A stretch of DNA of 64,000 nucleotides, taken from Aristolochia californica. Lineage: Eukaryota; Streptophyta; Magnoliopsida; Piperales; Aristolochiaceae. The position numbers were made by a program, and so were the translations under genes. The notes below the pieces were generated by a model. It searched no databases. It was not told the origin of the DNA and was given only the letters and a program-made list of their open reading frames with translations. The stretch spans positions 31,508,295-31,572,294 of the forward strand of contig JARWKL010000001.1 of the NCBI GenBank assembly GCA_029961685.1, written 5' to 3'. Below are positions 10,476 to 23,618 of the stretch, in pieces (within the stretch, counting starts at the first letter, position 1; every line of letters starts with the position of its first letter).

Positions 10476-13226
10476 GGTTGTGCATTTCCATTTTAGATGT
10501 ACACTTCTTGCTTAAATCAAAACTTTGAGTTTTCGCTCTCTCTTCATCCCGTAAACAAAAACGACAAATAGATCACAATAAAAAGAAAATTTTAGAGTTT
10601 ATGTATAAATTTTTTAAAAACAGTAACAAATGAAAGTAAAGAAAATTTATACACAACCCACAAATGAACACAAAATTTTTGTTATCCAAGTTTGGGAAAT
10701 TCCACTAGTTCAACCCCAATAGCTTGGAATTTTATAAGAAAGAGATTTCTTCTACACATGTTTTAAAAATGGATATGCATACTTGAAACATGTTAAAGAT
10801 GCAAATGACCTATGGATTCAAAGCTTTTAATGAGAATAACAAACGCTCATTAAATTCTCAAGTGAACGTGCGGTGGGATATTTCCCTGAGTCAAACAATG
10901 CCTTATTTTGCCCATTTACAAAAAGCTGGCCTAACAATCATAGATGACTGTAAAGTGACTTATCATGCGTAACGAGTGTAATTTTTTCTAAGAAATGACT
11001 TATTGATTGGGAATCAACACTCAGTTAAAAATCAGTCGCCTCCCCCCTTTTCTCAACGATTGCAAAACCTGAGAACTAAAAACTTAAAAGAGCTTACAAT
11101 CCCGAAAAATTACAAACACTCTTTGGAATTATCATTCTCTACTGTTGTGCATTGTGCATTTCCATTTTAGATGTACACTTTTTTCTTCTATCAAAACTTT
11201 GAGTTCTCTCTCTCCCTTCATCCCGTAAAACAAAAAGGCAAATAGATCAGAACAAAATGAAAATTTTAGAGTTTATGTAAGGAAAAAATTCCAAACAATA
11301 ACAAATGTAAGTAAAGAAAATTTATTCACACACCACAAATGAACAAAAAAGTTGTGTTATCCAAGTTGGGAAATTCCACTAGTTCAACCCTAATAGCTTA
11401 AAATTTTATAAGAAACAGATTTCTTGTACACATATTTTAAAAATGGATATGCATGCTTGAAACATGTTAAAGATGAAAATGACCTATGGATCCAAAGCTT
11501 TTAAAGAGAATAACAAACACTCATTAAATTATCAAGCGAACGTGCGGTGGAATAATTACCCGACTCAAACAAGCCATTATTTTACCCATTTACAAAAAGC
11601 AGACCTAACAATCATAGATGATTGTAAAGTGAGTAATCATACATAATAGGGTATATTTTTTAAAGAAATGACTTATGGATTGTGAGTCAACACAGTAAAA
11701 AATCCCCAGCCTCCCCCTTTTCTCGATGATTGCAAAATGTAATATATAAAAACTAAAAAGTGCTTACAATCCCTAAAAGGCACAGAGACTCTTTGGAATT
11801 ATCTCTCTCTATATTTGTGCATTATTCATTTCCATTTTGGATGTACATTGTTTTCCTAAATCAAAACGTTCAGTTTTCCCTCTCCCTTCATACCGTAAAC
11901 AAAAATGGCAAATAGATCACAACAAAATGAAAATTTTAGAGTTTATGTATGGAAAATTTTTTAAACAATAAAAAATGTAAGCAAAGAAAATTTATTCACT
12001 ATCCAAAAATATACATAAAAGTTTTGTAATACAAGTTTGAGAAATTCCACTAGTTCAACACTAATATCTTGGAATTTTATGACAAAGAGATTTCTTCTAC
12101 ACATGTTTAAAAATGGATATGCATGCTTGAAACATGTTAAAGATGGAAAAGACCTATGGATCCAAAGCTTTTAAAGAGAATAACAAACGCTCATTAAATT
12201 CTCAAGCGAACGTGCGGTGGGATATTTATCCAAGTCAATCAATCCATTATTTTGCCCATTTACAAACAGCTGACCTAACAATCATAGATTATTGTAAAGT
12301 AATTTATCATGCATAACCGGCTATATTTTTGTAGGAAATGACTTGTGAATTGGGAGTCAACACTCTGTTAAACATCCCCCGCCTCCCCCTTTTCCCAACG
12401 ATTACAAAACCTGAGATATAAAAACTAAAAAACGCTTACAATCCCTAAAAATTACAGACACTCTTTGGAATTATCTCTTTCTACATATGTGCATTGTGCA
12501 TTTCCATTTTAGATGTACATATTTTCTTAAATCAAAACTTTGAGTTTTCGCTCGCCCTTCATCCTATAAACCAAAAAGGCAAATAGATCACAACAAAATG
12601 AAAATTTTAGAGTTTTGTATGGAAAAAATTTAAAAAAATGACAAATGTAAGTAAAGAGAATTTATTCTCACACCACAAATTAACACAAAAGTTTTGTTGT
12701 CCAAGTTTGGGAAATTCCACTAGTTCAACCCTAATAGTTTGGAATTTTATAAGAAAGAGATTTCTTCTACACATGTTTTAAAAACTAATATGCATGCTTG
12801 AAACATGTTAAAGATGCAAATGACCTATGAATCCAAAGCTTTTAAAGAGTATAACAAACACTCATTAAATTCTCAAGCAAATGTGTGGTGGGATATTTTC
12901 CCGAGTCAATCAAGCCTTTATTTGACCATTTACAAAACGCTGACCTAACAATCACAGATGATTGTAAAGTGATCTATCAAGCATTATTTTTGTAAGAAAT
13001 GACTTATCGATATGGAGTCAACACTCAGTTTAAAATCCCCTACCCCCCTATTTTCTCGACGATTGCAAAACCTTAGATATAAAAACTAAAAAGTGCTTAC
13101 AATCACTAAAAATTACAGTCACTATTTGGAATTATCTCTCTCTACATTTGTGTATTGTGCATTTCCATTTAGATGTATATTTTTTCTTAAATCAAAATTT
13201 TGAGTTTTCACTCTCCCTTCATCCCG

Positions 13227-14057
13227 TAAACAGAAAAGGCATTGAGTTTATGTATAGAAAAAAATTAAAACAATAAAAAATGTAAGTAAAGAAAATTTAT
13301 TCACAGTCCACATATGAACACATAAGTTTTGTTAACCAAGTTTTTAAAATTCCACTAGTTCAACCCTAATAGCTGTCAATTTTATAAGAAAGAGATTTCT
13401 TCTACACATGTTTCAAAAACAGATATGCAAGTTTGAATCATGTTAAAGATTCAAATGACCTATGGATCGAAAGCTTTTAAAGAAAATAAGAAATGCTCAT
13501 TAAATTCTCAAGTGAATGTGTGGTGGGATATTTACTCGAGTCGAACAAGCCATTATTTTGTCCATTTACAAAAACTGACCTAACAATCATAGATGATTGT
13601 AAAGTTATTTATCATGCATAACACTCAGATAAAAATCCCCCGCCTCCCCCTTTCCCGACTTTTGCAAAACCTGAGATATAAAAACTAAAAAGTGTTTATA
13701 ATCCCTAAAAATTACAAACACTATTTGGAATTATCTCTCTCTACATTTGTGCATTGTGAATTTCCAGTTTAGATGTACATTTTTTCTTAAATCAAGACTT
13801 TGAGTTTTCGCTCTCCCTTCATCACATAAACAAAAATGTCAAATACAAACTGAACATTTTATAGTCAATGTATGGAAAAAATTTTAAAAAAAAAGAAATG
13901 TAAGTAAAGAAAATTTATTCACACACCACAAATAAACACAAAAGATTTGTTATCTAAGTTTGGGAAATTCCACTAGTTCAACCCTAATAGCTTGGAATTT
14001 TATAATAAGGAGATTTCTTTTACACATGATTTAAAAAAGGATATGCATGCTTGAAAC
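13227..14057. repeat. Two monomers with small deletions (~37 and ~54 bp)
   Basis: At 13240 GAAAAGGC joins ATTGAGTTTATG, removing about 30 bp that normally read through AATAGATCACAACAAAATG. At about 13617-13622 CATGCATAAC joins ACTCAG, removing about 44-54 bp between GCGTAAC and CACTCAG, with AAC shared by both sides. Spacings are 635 (12805-13440) and 618 bp (13440-14058). Confidence 0.75.
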
Positions 14058-17000
14058 ATGTTAAAGATGCAAAGGACCTATGGATATAAAGCTTTTAAAG
14101 AGAATAACAACGCTCATTAAATTCTCTAGCGAACGTGTTGTGGGATATTTACCCAAGTCGAACAAGCCATTATTTTGCCCATTTACAAAAAGCAGACCTA
14201 ACAATCATAGATGATTGTAAAGTGATTTATCATTCGTAACGGGCTATATTTTTTTAAGAAACGACTTATGCATTGGGAGTCAACACTTAGTTAAAAATCC
14301 CTTTCCAGCCCCTTTTCTCGACGATTGCAAAACCTGAGATATAAGAAATAAAAGAGCTTACAATCCCTAAAAGGTACAGACACTCTTTGGAATTATCTTT
14401 CTCTACATTTGTGCATTGTTTATTTCCATTTTGGATGTACACTTTTTTCTTAAATCAAAACTTTGAGTTTCCCCTCTCCCTTCATCCCGTAAATAAAAAA
14501 GGCAAATAGATCACAACAAAATGAAAAGTTTAGAGTTTATGTATGGAAAAAATTTAAAACAATAACAAATTTATGCAAAGACAATTTATTAACCCTCCTA
14601 AAATGAACACAATTTTTGTTATCCAAGTTTGGGAAATTCCAGTAGTTCAACACTAATAGCTTGGAATTTTATAACAAAGAGATTTCTTCTACACATGTTT
14701 TAAAAATGGATATGCATGCTTGAAACATGTTAAAGATTCAAATGACCTATGGATCCAATGCTTTTAAAGAGAATAACAAATGCTCATTAAATTCTCAAGT
14801 GAACGTGAGGTGGCATATTTACCCGAGTAAAACAAGTCATTATTTTTCCCATTTACAAAAATTTGACCTAACAATCATAGATGATTTTAAATTGATTTAT
14901 CAAAAGTAATGGGCTATATTTTTTTAGGAAATGACTTGACGATTAGGAGTCAACACTCTTTTAAAAATCCCCCACCTCCCCCTTTTCCCGATGATTGAAA
15001 AACCAGAGATATAAAAACTAAAAAGAGCTTAGAATCCCTAAAAATTACAGACACTCTTTGGAATTATCTCTGTCTACATTTTTACATTGTGCATTTCCAT
15101 TTTAAATTTACATTTTTTCTTAAATCAAAACTTTGAGTTTTCGCTCTCCCTTTATCCCATAAACAAAAACGACAAACAGATCACAACAAAATGAAAATTT
15201 TAGAGTTTATGTATGGAAAAATTTAAAACAATAAAAAATATAAGTAAAGAAAATTTATTAACAGTCTACACATGAACACATCAGTTTTGTTATCCAAGTT
15301 TGGGAAACTTCACTAGTTCAACCCTGATCACTTGGAACTTTATTAGAAAGAGATTTCTTCTACACATGTTTCGAAAATGGATATGCAAGCTTGAAACTTG
15401 TTAAAGATGCAAATGACCTATGGATCCAAAGCTTTTAAAGAGAATAACAAACGCTCAGTAAATTCTAGAGTGAACGTGCGGTGGGATATTTACTAGAGTC
15501 GAACAAGCCATTATTTTTCATTTATACAAAAAGCTGACCTAAGAATCATAGATGAATGTAAAGTGATTTATAATGCGTTACGAGCTATATTTAAGTATGA
15601 AATAACTTATGGATTGGGAGTTAATACTCAGTTTAAAATCCCCCGCCTACGCCTTTTCCCTACGATTCCAAAATAAGAGATAAAAAAACTAAAAAGAGCT
15701 TACAATCCCTAAAAATTAACGACACTCTTTGGAATTATCTCTCTCTACATTTGTGCATTGTTCATTTCTATTTTAGATGTACAATTTTTTCTTAAATCCA
15801 AACTTTGACCTTTCGCTCTTCCTTGATCCCGTAAACAAAAAAGGCATCACAACAAAATGAAAATTTTAGAGTTTATTATGGAAAAAAATTTAAACAGAAA
15901 CAAATTTAATTAAAGAAAATTTATTCAAAAACCATAAATGAGCACAAAATTTTTGTTTTCCAAGTTTGGGAAATTCCACTAGCACAACCCGGATCGCTTG
16001 GAATTTTATAACAAAGAGATTTCTTCAACAAATGTTTTAAAAATGGATATGTTTGCTTGAAACATGTTAAAGATGCAAATGACCAATGGATCCAAAGCTT
16101 TTAAAGATAATAACAAACGCTCATTAAACTCGAAAGTGAACGAGAGGTGGTATAATTACCAGAATCGAACAAGCCATTATTTTGCCCATGTACAAAAAGT
16201 TGACCTAACAATCATAGATGATTGTGAAGTGATTTATCATGCGTAACGGGCTATATTTTTTTTTAAAAAAGGACTTATGGATGGGGAGTCAACACTCGGT
16301 TATAAATCCCCCGCCTACCCCTTTTCCCGACGATTGCAAAACCAAGGATATAAAAACTAAAATGAGCTTACAATCCGTAAAAATTGCAAACACTCTTCGG
16401 AATTATCTCTCTCTATATTTGTCCATTGTGCATTTCCATTTTAGATGTACTCTTTTTTCTTAAATCAAAACTTAGAGTATTCGCTCTCGCTTCATCCCGT
16501 AAGAAAAAAAAGGCAAATAGATCACAACAAAACGAACATTTTAGCGTTTATGTAAGGAAAAAATTTAAAATAGTAACAAATGTAAGTAAAGAAAATTTAT
16601 CCACACACCACAAATGAACTCAAAAGTTTTGTTATCCAAGTTTGGGAAATTCCACTAGTTCAACCCTAATAACTTGGAATTTTATAAGAAAGAGATTTCT
16701 TCTACACATGTTTTAAAAATGGATATGCATGCTTGAAACATGTTAAAGATTCATATGACCTTTGGATTTAAAGCTTTTAAAGAGAATAACAAACACTCAT
16801 TAAATTCTCAAGTGAACGTGCAGTGGGATATTTACTCGAGTCAAACAAGCCATTAATTAGCCCATTTACAAAAATTTGGCCTAACTATCTTAGATGATTG
16901 TAAATTGATTTATCAAGTGTAACGGGCTATATTTTGTAAGAAATGACTTGTGGATTAGGAGTCAACACTTAGTTAAAAATCCCCCGCCTCCCCCTTTTCC

Positions 17001-17359
17001 TGATGATTGCATAACTAGAGATATAAAAACTAAAAAGAGCTTTCAATCGCTAAAAACTACAGACACTCTTTGGAATTATCTCTCTCTACATTTTTCCATT
17101 GTGCATTTCCATTTTAGATGTACACTTTTTTCTGAAATCAAAACTTAAAGTTTGCACTGTCCCATCATCTCGTAAACAAAAAAGGCAAATAGATCACAAC
17201 AAAATGAATATTTTAGAGTTTATGTATGGGAAAATTTTAAAATAATAACTAATGTAAGTAAAGAAAATTTATTCACACACCACAAATGAACACAAAAGTT
17301 TTGTTATCTAGGTTTGGGAAATTCCACTAGTTTAACCCTAATAGCTTGGAATTTTATAA

Positions 17360-17420
17360 GAAAGAGATTTCTTCTACACATTAAAGAGAATAACAAAGCT
17401 TTTAAAGAGAATAACAAACG
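17360..17420. repeat. Monomer deletion that removed the anchor
   Basis: CTTCTACACA at about 17371-17380 runs straight into TTAAAGAGAATAACAAAG, so the ACATGTTT/AAACATGT dyad and the anchor are lost. AAAGAGAATAACAAA then occurs twice in close succession, a small local duplication. The distance between the neighbouring anchors 16740 and 18038 is 1298 bp, about 46 bp short of two units. Confidence 0.75.
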
Positions 17421-20400
17421 CTCATTAAATTCTCAAGCGAACGTGCAGTGAGATATTTACCCGAGTCAAACAACGATTATTTTGCCCTTTTACAAAAAGC
17501 TTACCCAACAATCATAGATGATGGTAAATTTATTTATCATGCGTAACGGGCTACATTATTTTAAGAAATGATTTATGGATTGGGAGTCAACACTAAGTAA
17601 AAAATCCCCTGTCTCCCCCTTTTCCCAACTAATGCAAAACCTGAGATATAAAAACTAAAAAGAGCTTAGAATCCCTAAAAATTACAGTCACTCTTTGGAA
17701 TTATCTCTCTCTACTTTTGTGCATTGTGCATTTCCTTCTTTAGATGTACACTTTTTTCTTAAATCAAAACTTTGAGTTTTTGCTCTTGCTTCATCCCGTA
17801 AACAAAAAAGGCAAGTAGATCACAACAAAATGAATATTTTAGACTTTATGTATGGAACAAATTTAAAATAATAACAAATGTAAGTAAAGAAAATTTCTTC
17901 ATACACCACAAATGAGTACAAAAGTTTTGTTATCCTAGTTTTGGAAATTCCACTAATTCAACCCTAATAGCTTGGAATTTTACTAAAACGAGATTTCTTC
18001 TATATAAGTTTTAAAAATGGATATGCATGCTTGAAACATGTTAAAAATGCAAATGACCTATGGATCAAAAGCTTTAAAGAGAATAACAAATGCTCATTAA
18101 ATTCTCAAGTGAACGTGCGGTAGGATATTTATTCGAGTCAAAGAAACCATTATTTTGCCCATTTACAAAAAGCAAACCTAACAATCATAGTTGATTATAA
18201 AGTGAGTTATCATGGGTAATGGGCTATATTTCTGTAAGAAATGACTTATGGATTGGGAGTCAACACTCAGTTAAAAATCCCCCGCCTCCCCCTTTTCCTG
18301 TCGATTACAAAACCCTAGATATAAAAACTAAAAAGAGCTTACAATCCCTAAAAGTTACAAACACTCTTTGGAATTATCTCTCTCTACATTTGTGAATTGT
18401 GCATTTCCATTTTGGAGGTCCACTTTTTTCTTAAATCAAAACATTGTGTTTTCGCTGTCCTTTCATCCCGTAAACAAAAAGGCAAATAGATGACAACAAA
18501 ATGAAATATTTTAGAGTTTATGTATGGAAAAAATTTAAATCAATAAAAAATATATGTAAAGAAAATTTATTCACAGACCACACATGAACACAAAAGTTTT
18601 GTTAACCAAGTTTGGGAAATTCCACTAGTTCAACCCAATTAAATTGGAATTTTATAAGAAAGAGATTTCTTCTACACATGTTTTAATATCGGATATGCAT
18701 GCTTGAAACAAGTTAAAAATGAAAATGACCTATGGATCCAAAGCTTTTAAAGAGAATAACAAAAGCTCATTAAATTCTCAAGTGAACGTATGGTGGGATA
18801 TTTACCCAAGTCGAACAAACTATTATTTTGCCCATTTACAAAAAGTTGACCTAACAATCATAGATGACTATAAAGTGATTTATTATGCCTAACGAGGTAT
18901 AATTTTGTAAGAAATGACTTATGGATTGGGAGTCAACACTCAGTTAAAAATCCCCCGCGTCCCCCTTTTCCCGACTATTGCAAAACCTCAGATATAAAAA
19001 CTAAAAAGACCTTACCATCCCTAAAAATTACAGACACTCGTTGGAATTATCTCTCTCAACATTTGTGCATTGTGCATTTCCATTTTTTATGTACATTTTT
19101 TCTTCAATCAAAACTTTGAGTTTTCGCTATCCCTTAATCCCGCAAACAAAAAAGGCAAATAACTCACAACAAAATGAAAATTTTAGAGTTTATGTATGGA
19201 AAAAAAAATTAAACAATAAAAAATTTTAGTAAAAGAAATTTTATTCACACACCACAAATGAGCACAAAAGTTTTGTTACCCAAGTTTGGGAAATCCCACT
19301 AGTTCAACCCTGATCGCTTGGAATTTTATAAGAAAGAGATTTCTTCTACACATGTTTTAAAAATGGATATGAAAGCTTGAAACATGTTAAGGATGCAAAT
19401 GACCTATGGATCCAAAGCTTTTAAACATAATAACAATAGCTCATTAAATTCTCAAGTGAACGTGTGGTGGGATATTTAACAGACTTGAACAAGCCAATAA
19501 TTTACCCATATACAAAAAGCTGACCCAACAATCATAGATGACTATAAATAGATTTATCTTGCGTAAAGGACTATATTTTTTTAAGAAATAACTCATGGAT
19601 TCAGAGTCAACAATCAGTTAACAATCCCCCACCTCCTCCTTTTCCTGTCGATTGCAGAACTTGTTATATAAAAACTAAAAAGAGCTTACAATCCCTAAAA
19701 ATTACAGACACTCTTTGGAATTGTCTCTCTCTACATTTGTGCATTGTGTATTTCCATTTTAGATGTACACTTTTTTCTTAAATCCAAACTTTGAGATTTC
19801 GCTCTCCCATCATCCCGTAGAAGAAAAAGGTAAATTCATCACAATAAAATGAAAATTTTAGAGTTTATGTATGGGAAAAATTTTTAAAAATAGCAAATGT
19901 AAGTAAAGCAAATTTATTCACACACCAAAAATGACCACAAAAGTTTTGTTATCCTAGTGTGGGAAATTCCTCTAGTTCAACCCTAATAGCTTAGAATTTT
20001 ATCAGAAAGAGATTTCTTCTACACATGTTTTAATAATGGATATGCATGCTTGAAACATGTTAAAGATGCAAATGACCTATGGATCCAATGGTTTTAAACA
20101 GAATAGAAAAAACTCATAAATTCTCAAGTGAACTTGCGGTGGGATATTTACCCGAGTCAAACAGCTGTTATTTTGCCCATTTATAAAATGCTGACCTAAC
20201 TATCATAGATGATTATAAATTGATTTATCATGTGTAACGGGCAATATTTTTTATAGAAATGACTTATGGATTGGGAGCAACACTAAGTTAAAAATCCCCA
20301 GTCTCCCCCTTTTGCTGACGATTGCAGAACATGAGATATAAAAATTAAAAAGGGCTTACAATCCTTAAAAAATTACAGACACTCTTTGGAATTTTCGCTC

Positions 20401-22076
20401 TCTACATTTGTGCATTATGCATTTCCATTTTAGATGTACACTTTCTTCTTAAATCAAAACTTTGCGTTTTCGTTCTCTCTTCATCCAGTAAAAAAAAAAA
20501 GGTAAATAGATCACAAAAAAATGAAAATTTTAGAGTTTATGTATGGAAAAAATTTAAAACAATAACAAATGTAAGTAAACAAAATTTATTCACACACCAC
20601 AAATGAACAACAAAGTTTTGTTATCCAAGTTTTGGAAAATCCACTAGTTCAACCCTAATAGCTTGGAGTTTTATAAGAAAGAGATTTCTTCTACACATGT
20701 TTTAAAATTGCATTTGCATGCCTGAAACATGTTAAAGATGCAAATGACCTATGGATCCAAAGCTTTTAAAGATAATAACAAACGCTCATTAAATCCTCAA
20801 GTGAACGTATGGTAGGATATTTACCCGAGTCGAACAAGCCATTATTTTGCCCATAAACAAAAACCTCAGCTAACAATCATCGATGATTGTAAAGTGATTT
20901 ATCATGTGTAACAGGCTATATTTTTGTAAAAAATGACTTATGAATTGGGAGTCAACACTCAGTTAACCATCCCTTGCCTACCCCTTTTCCCGACGATTGC
21001 AAAACCAGAGATATAAAAACTAAAAATAACTTACAATCCCTAAAAATTACAGACACTCTTTGGAATTACCTCTCTACATTTGTGCATTGTGCATTTCCAT
21101 TTTAGGTGTACACTTTTTTCTTAAATCAAAACTTTGATTTTTCGCTCACCCTTCATCCCGTAAAAAAAAAAAAAGGCTAATAGTTCACATCAAAATGAAA
21201 ATTTAAGAGTTTATGTATGGAAAAAATTTAAAAGAATAAAAACCTTAAGTAAAAAAAATTTATTCAAACACCACAAATGAACACAAAAGGTTTGTTATCC
21301 AAGTATCAGAAATTCCTCTAGTTCAACCCTAATAGCTTGAAATTTTATAAGAAAGAGATTTCTTCTACAAAAGTTTTAAAAATGGATATGCATGCTTGAA
21401 ACATGTTAAAGATGCAAATGACCTATCGATCCAAAGATTTTAAAGAGAATAAAAAACCATCATTAAATTCTCAAGTGAACGTGCGGTGGGATATTTTCCC
21501 GAGTCAAACAAGCCATTATTTTGCCCATTTACAAAAAGTTGACCTAACAATCATAGATGATTGTAAAGTGATTTATCATGCATAACGGGCTATATTTTTT
21601 TAAGAAATGACTTATGGATTGGGAGTCAATACTCAGTTAAAAATCCCCCACCTCCCCCTTTTCCCGATGATTACAATACCTGAGACATAAAAACTAAAAA
21701 GAACTTACAATCCCTAAAAATTAAAGACACTCTTTGGAATTATGTCTCGCTTCATTTTTGCATGGTGCATTTCCATTTTAGATCTACACTTTTTTCTTTA
21801 ATCAACACTTTGAGTTTTCGCTCTCCCTTCATCCCGTAAATAAAAAAAAGAAAAAAGATAACATCAAAATAAAATTTTTAGAGTTTATGTAAGGAAAATT
21901 TTTAAAACAAAAACAAATATAAGTAAAGAAAATATAATCACACACCACAAATGAACACAAAATTTTTGTTATCCAAGTTTGGGAAATTCCACTAGTTCAA
22001 CATTAATTGCTTGAACTTTTATAAGAAAGAGATTTCTTCTACACATGTTTTAAAAATGGATATGCATGCTTGAAAC

Positions 22077-22390
22077 ATTTTAAAGATGCAAATGACCTAT
22101 GGATCCAAAGCTTTTAAAGAGAATATCAAACGCCCAATAAATTCTCAAGTGAACGTGTGGTGGGATATTTAGAGAAGTCAAAGAAGCCATTATTTTGCCC
22201 ATTTACAAAAAAATTTAATACAATAAAAAATGTAAAGAAAGTAAAGTTATTCACACACCACAAATGAACACAAAAGTTTTCGTTATCCAAGTTTGAGTAA
22301 TTTCACTTGTTCAACCCTAATAGCTTTGAATTTTATAAGAAAGAGATTTCTTATACACATGTTTTAAAAATGGATATGCATGCTTGAAAC
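22077..22390. repeat. Shortest monomer, ~358-bp deletion
   Basis: The anchor spacing is 314 bp. At about 22206-22212 CATTTACAAAA runs into AAATTTAATACAATAAAAAATG, so everything from the end of the open frame through the CGTAAACAAAAAAGG segment is missing. The left breakpoint is at the same A-run as in the truncated copy at 8368. Confidence 0.88.
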
Positions 22391-23057
22391 ATGTTCAAGA
22401 TGCAAATGACCTATGGATTAAAGCTTTTAAAGAGAATAAGAAACACTAACTAAATTCTCAACTGAACGTGCGGTGGGATATTTACCCGAGTCAAACAAGC
22501 CATTATTTTGCCCACTTACAAAAAGCTGACCTAACAAACATTGATGATTGTAAAGTGATTTTTCATGCGTAACGGGCTATTTTTGAAAGATATGACTTAT
22601 GGATTGGGAGTAAACACTCAGTTAAAAATCCCTCGTGTCCCCCATTTCCCGACGATAGCAAAACATGAGATATAAAAACTAAAAAATATTACAATCCCTA
22701 AAAATTACTGGCACTCTTTGGAATTATCTCTCACTACATTTCTGCATTGTGCATTTTCATTTTAGATGTACTCTTTTTTCTTAAATGAAAACTTTGAGTT
22801 TTCGCTCCCCCTTCATCTCGTCAACAAAAAAGGCAAATAGATCACAAAAAAATAAAAAATTTAGAGTTTATGTGTCGAAAAAATTTAAAACAATAAAAAA
22901 TATAAGTAAAGAAAATTTATCACACACCACAAATGAGCACAAAATTTTGTTATCCAAGTTTGGGAAATTCCACTAGTTCAACCCTAATAGCTTGGAATTT
23001 TATAAGCAAGAGATTTCTTCTACACATGTTTTAAAAATTGATCTAAATGCTTGAAAC

Positions 23058-23618
23058 ATGTTAAATATGCAAATGACCTATGGATACAAAGCATTTAAAG
23101 AGAATAAGAAACGCTCATGAAATACTCAAGTGAACGTGCGGTGGGATATTTACACGAGTCAAACAAGCTTTTATTTTGCCCATTTACAAAAAGTTGACCT
23201 AACTATCATAAATGATTGTAAAGTGTTTTATCATACATAACGGGCTATATTTTTGTAAGAAATGACTTAAGGAATGGGAGTCAACACTCAGTTAAAATTC
23301 CCCTGCCTACCCCTTTTCTCGACGATTGCAAAACCTGAGATATAAAAATTAAAACGAGCTTACAATCCGTGAAAATCACAGACACTCTTCGGAATTATCT
23401 CTCTCTACATTTGTGCATTGTGCAATTCCATTTTAGATATTCACTTTTTTCTTAAATCAAAACTTTGAGTTTTTGCTCTCCCTTAATCTTGAAAACAAAA
23501 AAGGCAAATAGATCACAACAAAATGATAATTTTAGAGTTTATGTATGAAAAAATTTTAAAAAATAAGAAAGAGATTTCTTCTACGCATGTTTTAAAAATG
23601 GATATGCAAGCTTGAAAC
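23058..23618. repeat. Monomer with ~111-bp deletion
   Basis: The spacing is 561 bp. At about 23560-23566 AAAATTTTAAAAAATAA runs into GAAAGAGATTTCTT, deleting the segment that normally spans CAAATGTAAGTAAAG through GGAATTTTAT. The short TAA/AAAATAA overlap fits a short-homology deletion. Confidence 0.82.

Larger units (their letters stand above)
5407..14726. repeat. Four-monomer higher-order repeat (~2.69 kb) in subfamily B
   Basis: Anchors: 5407, 6080, 6751, 8368, 8759, 9431, 10102, 10790, 11464, 12134, 12805, 13440, 14058, then 14727. Copies four units apart share private variants. First unit type (5407, 8759, 11464): AAAGTGAGTAATCAT; two of these and 14058 also read AAAGCAGACC. Second type (6080, 9431, 12134, 14727): GACTTG in place of GACTTATGG, and a CAAAGAGATTTCTTCT variant upstream. 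Third type (6751, 10102): ATACGCTCATTAAATT and AGAGATGAGTGT or CGAGATGAGTGT. Fourth type (8368, 10790): upstream ATCACAATAAAAAGAAAA and AAATGAAAGTAAAG with TTTATACAC. Measured offsets are 2705 and 2703 bp where no indel intervenes. Offsets across the first period become about 2.69 kb after removing the LTR and restoring the deletion in the 8368 copy. Order weakens after about 14 kb. Confidence 0.82.
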
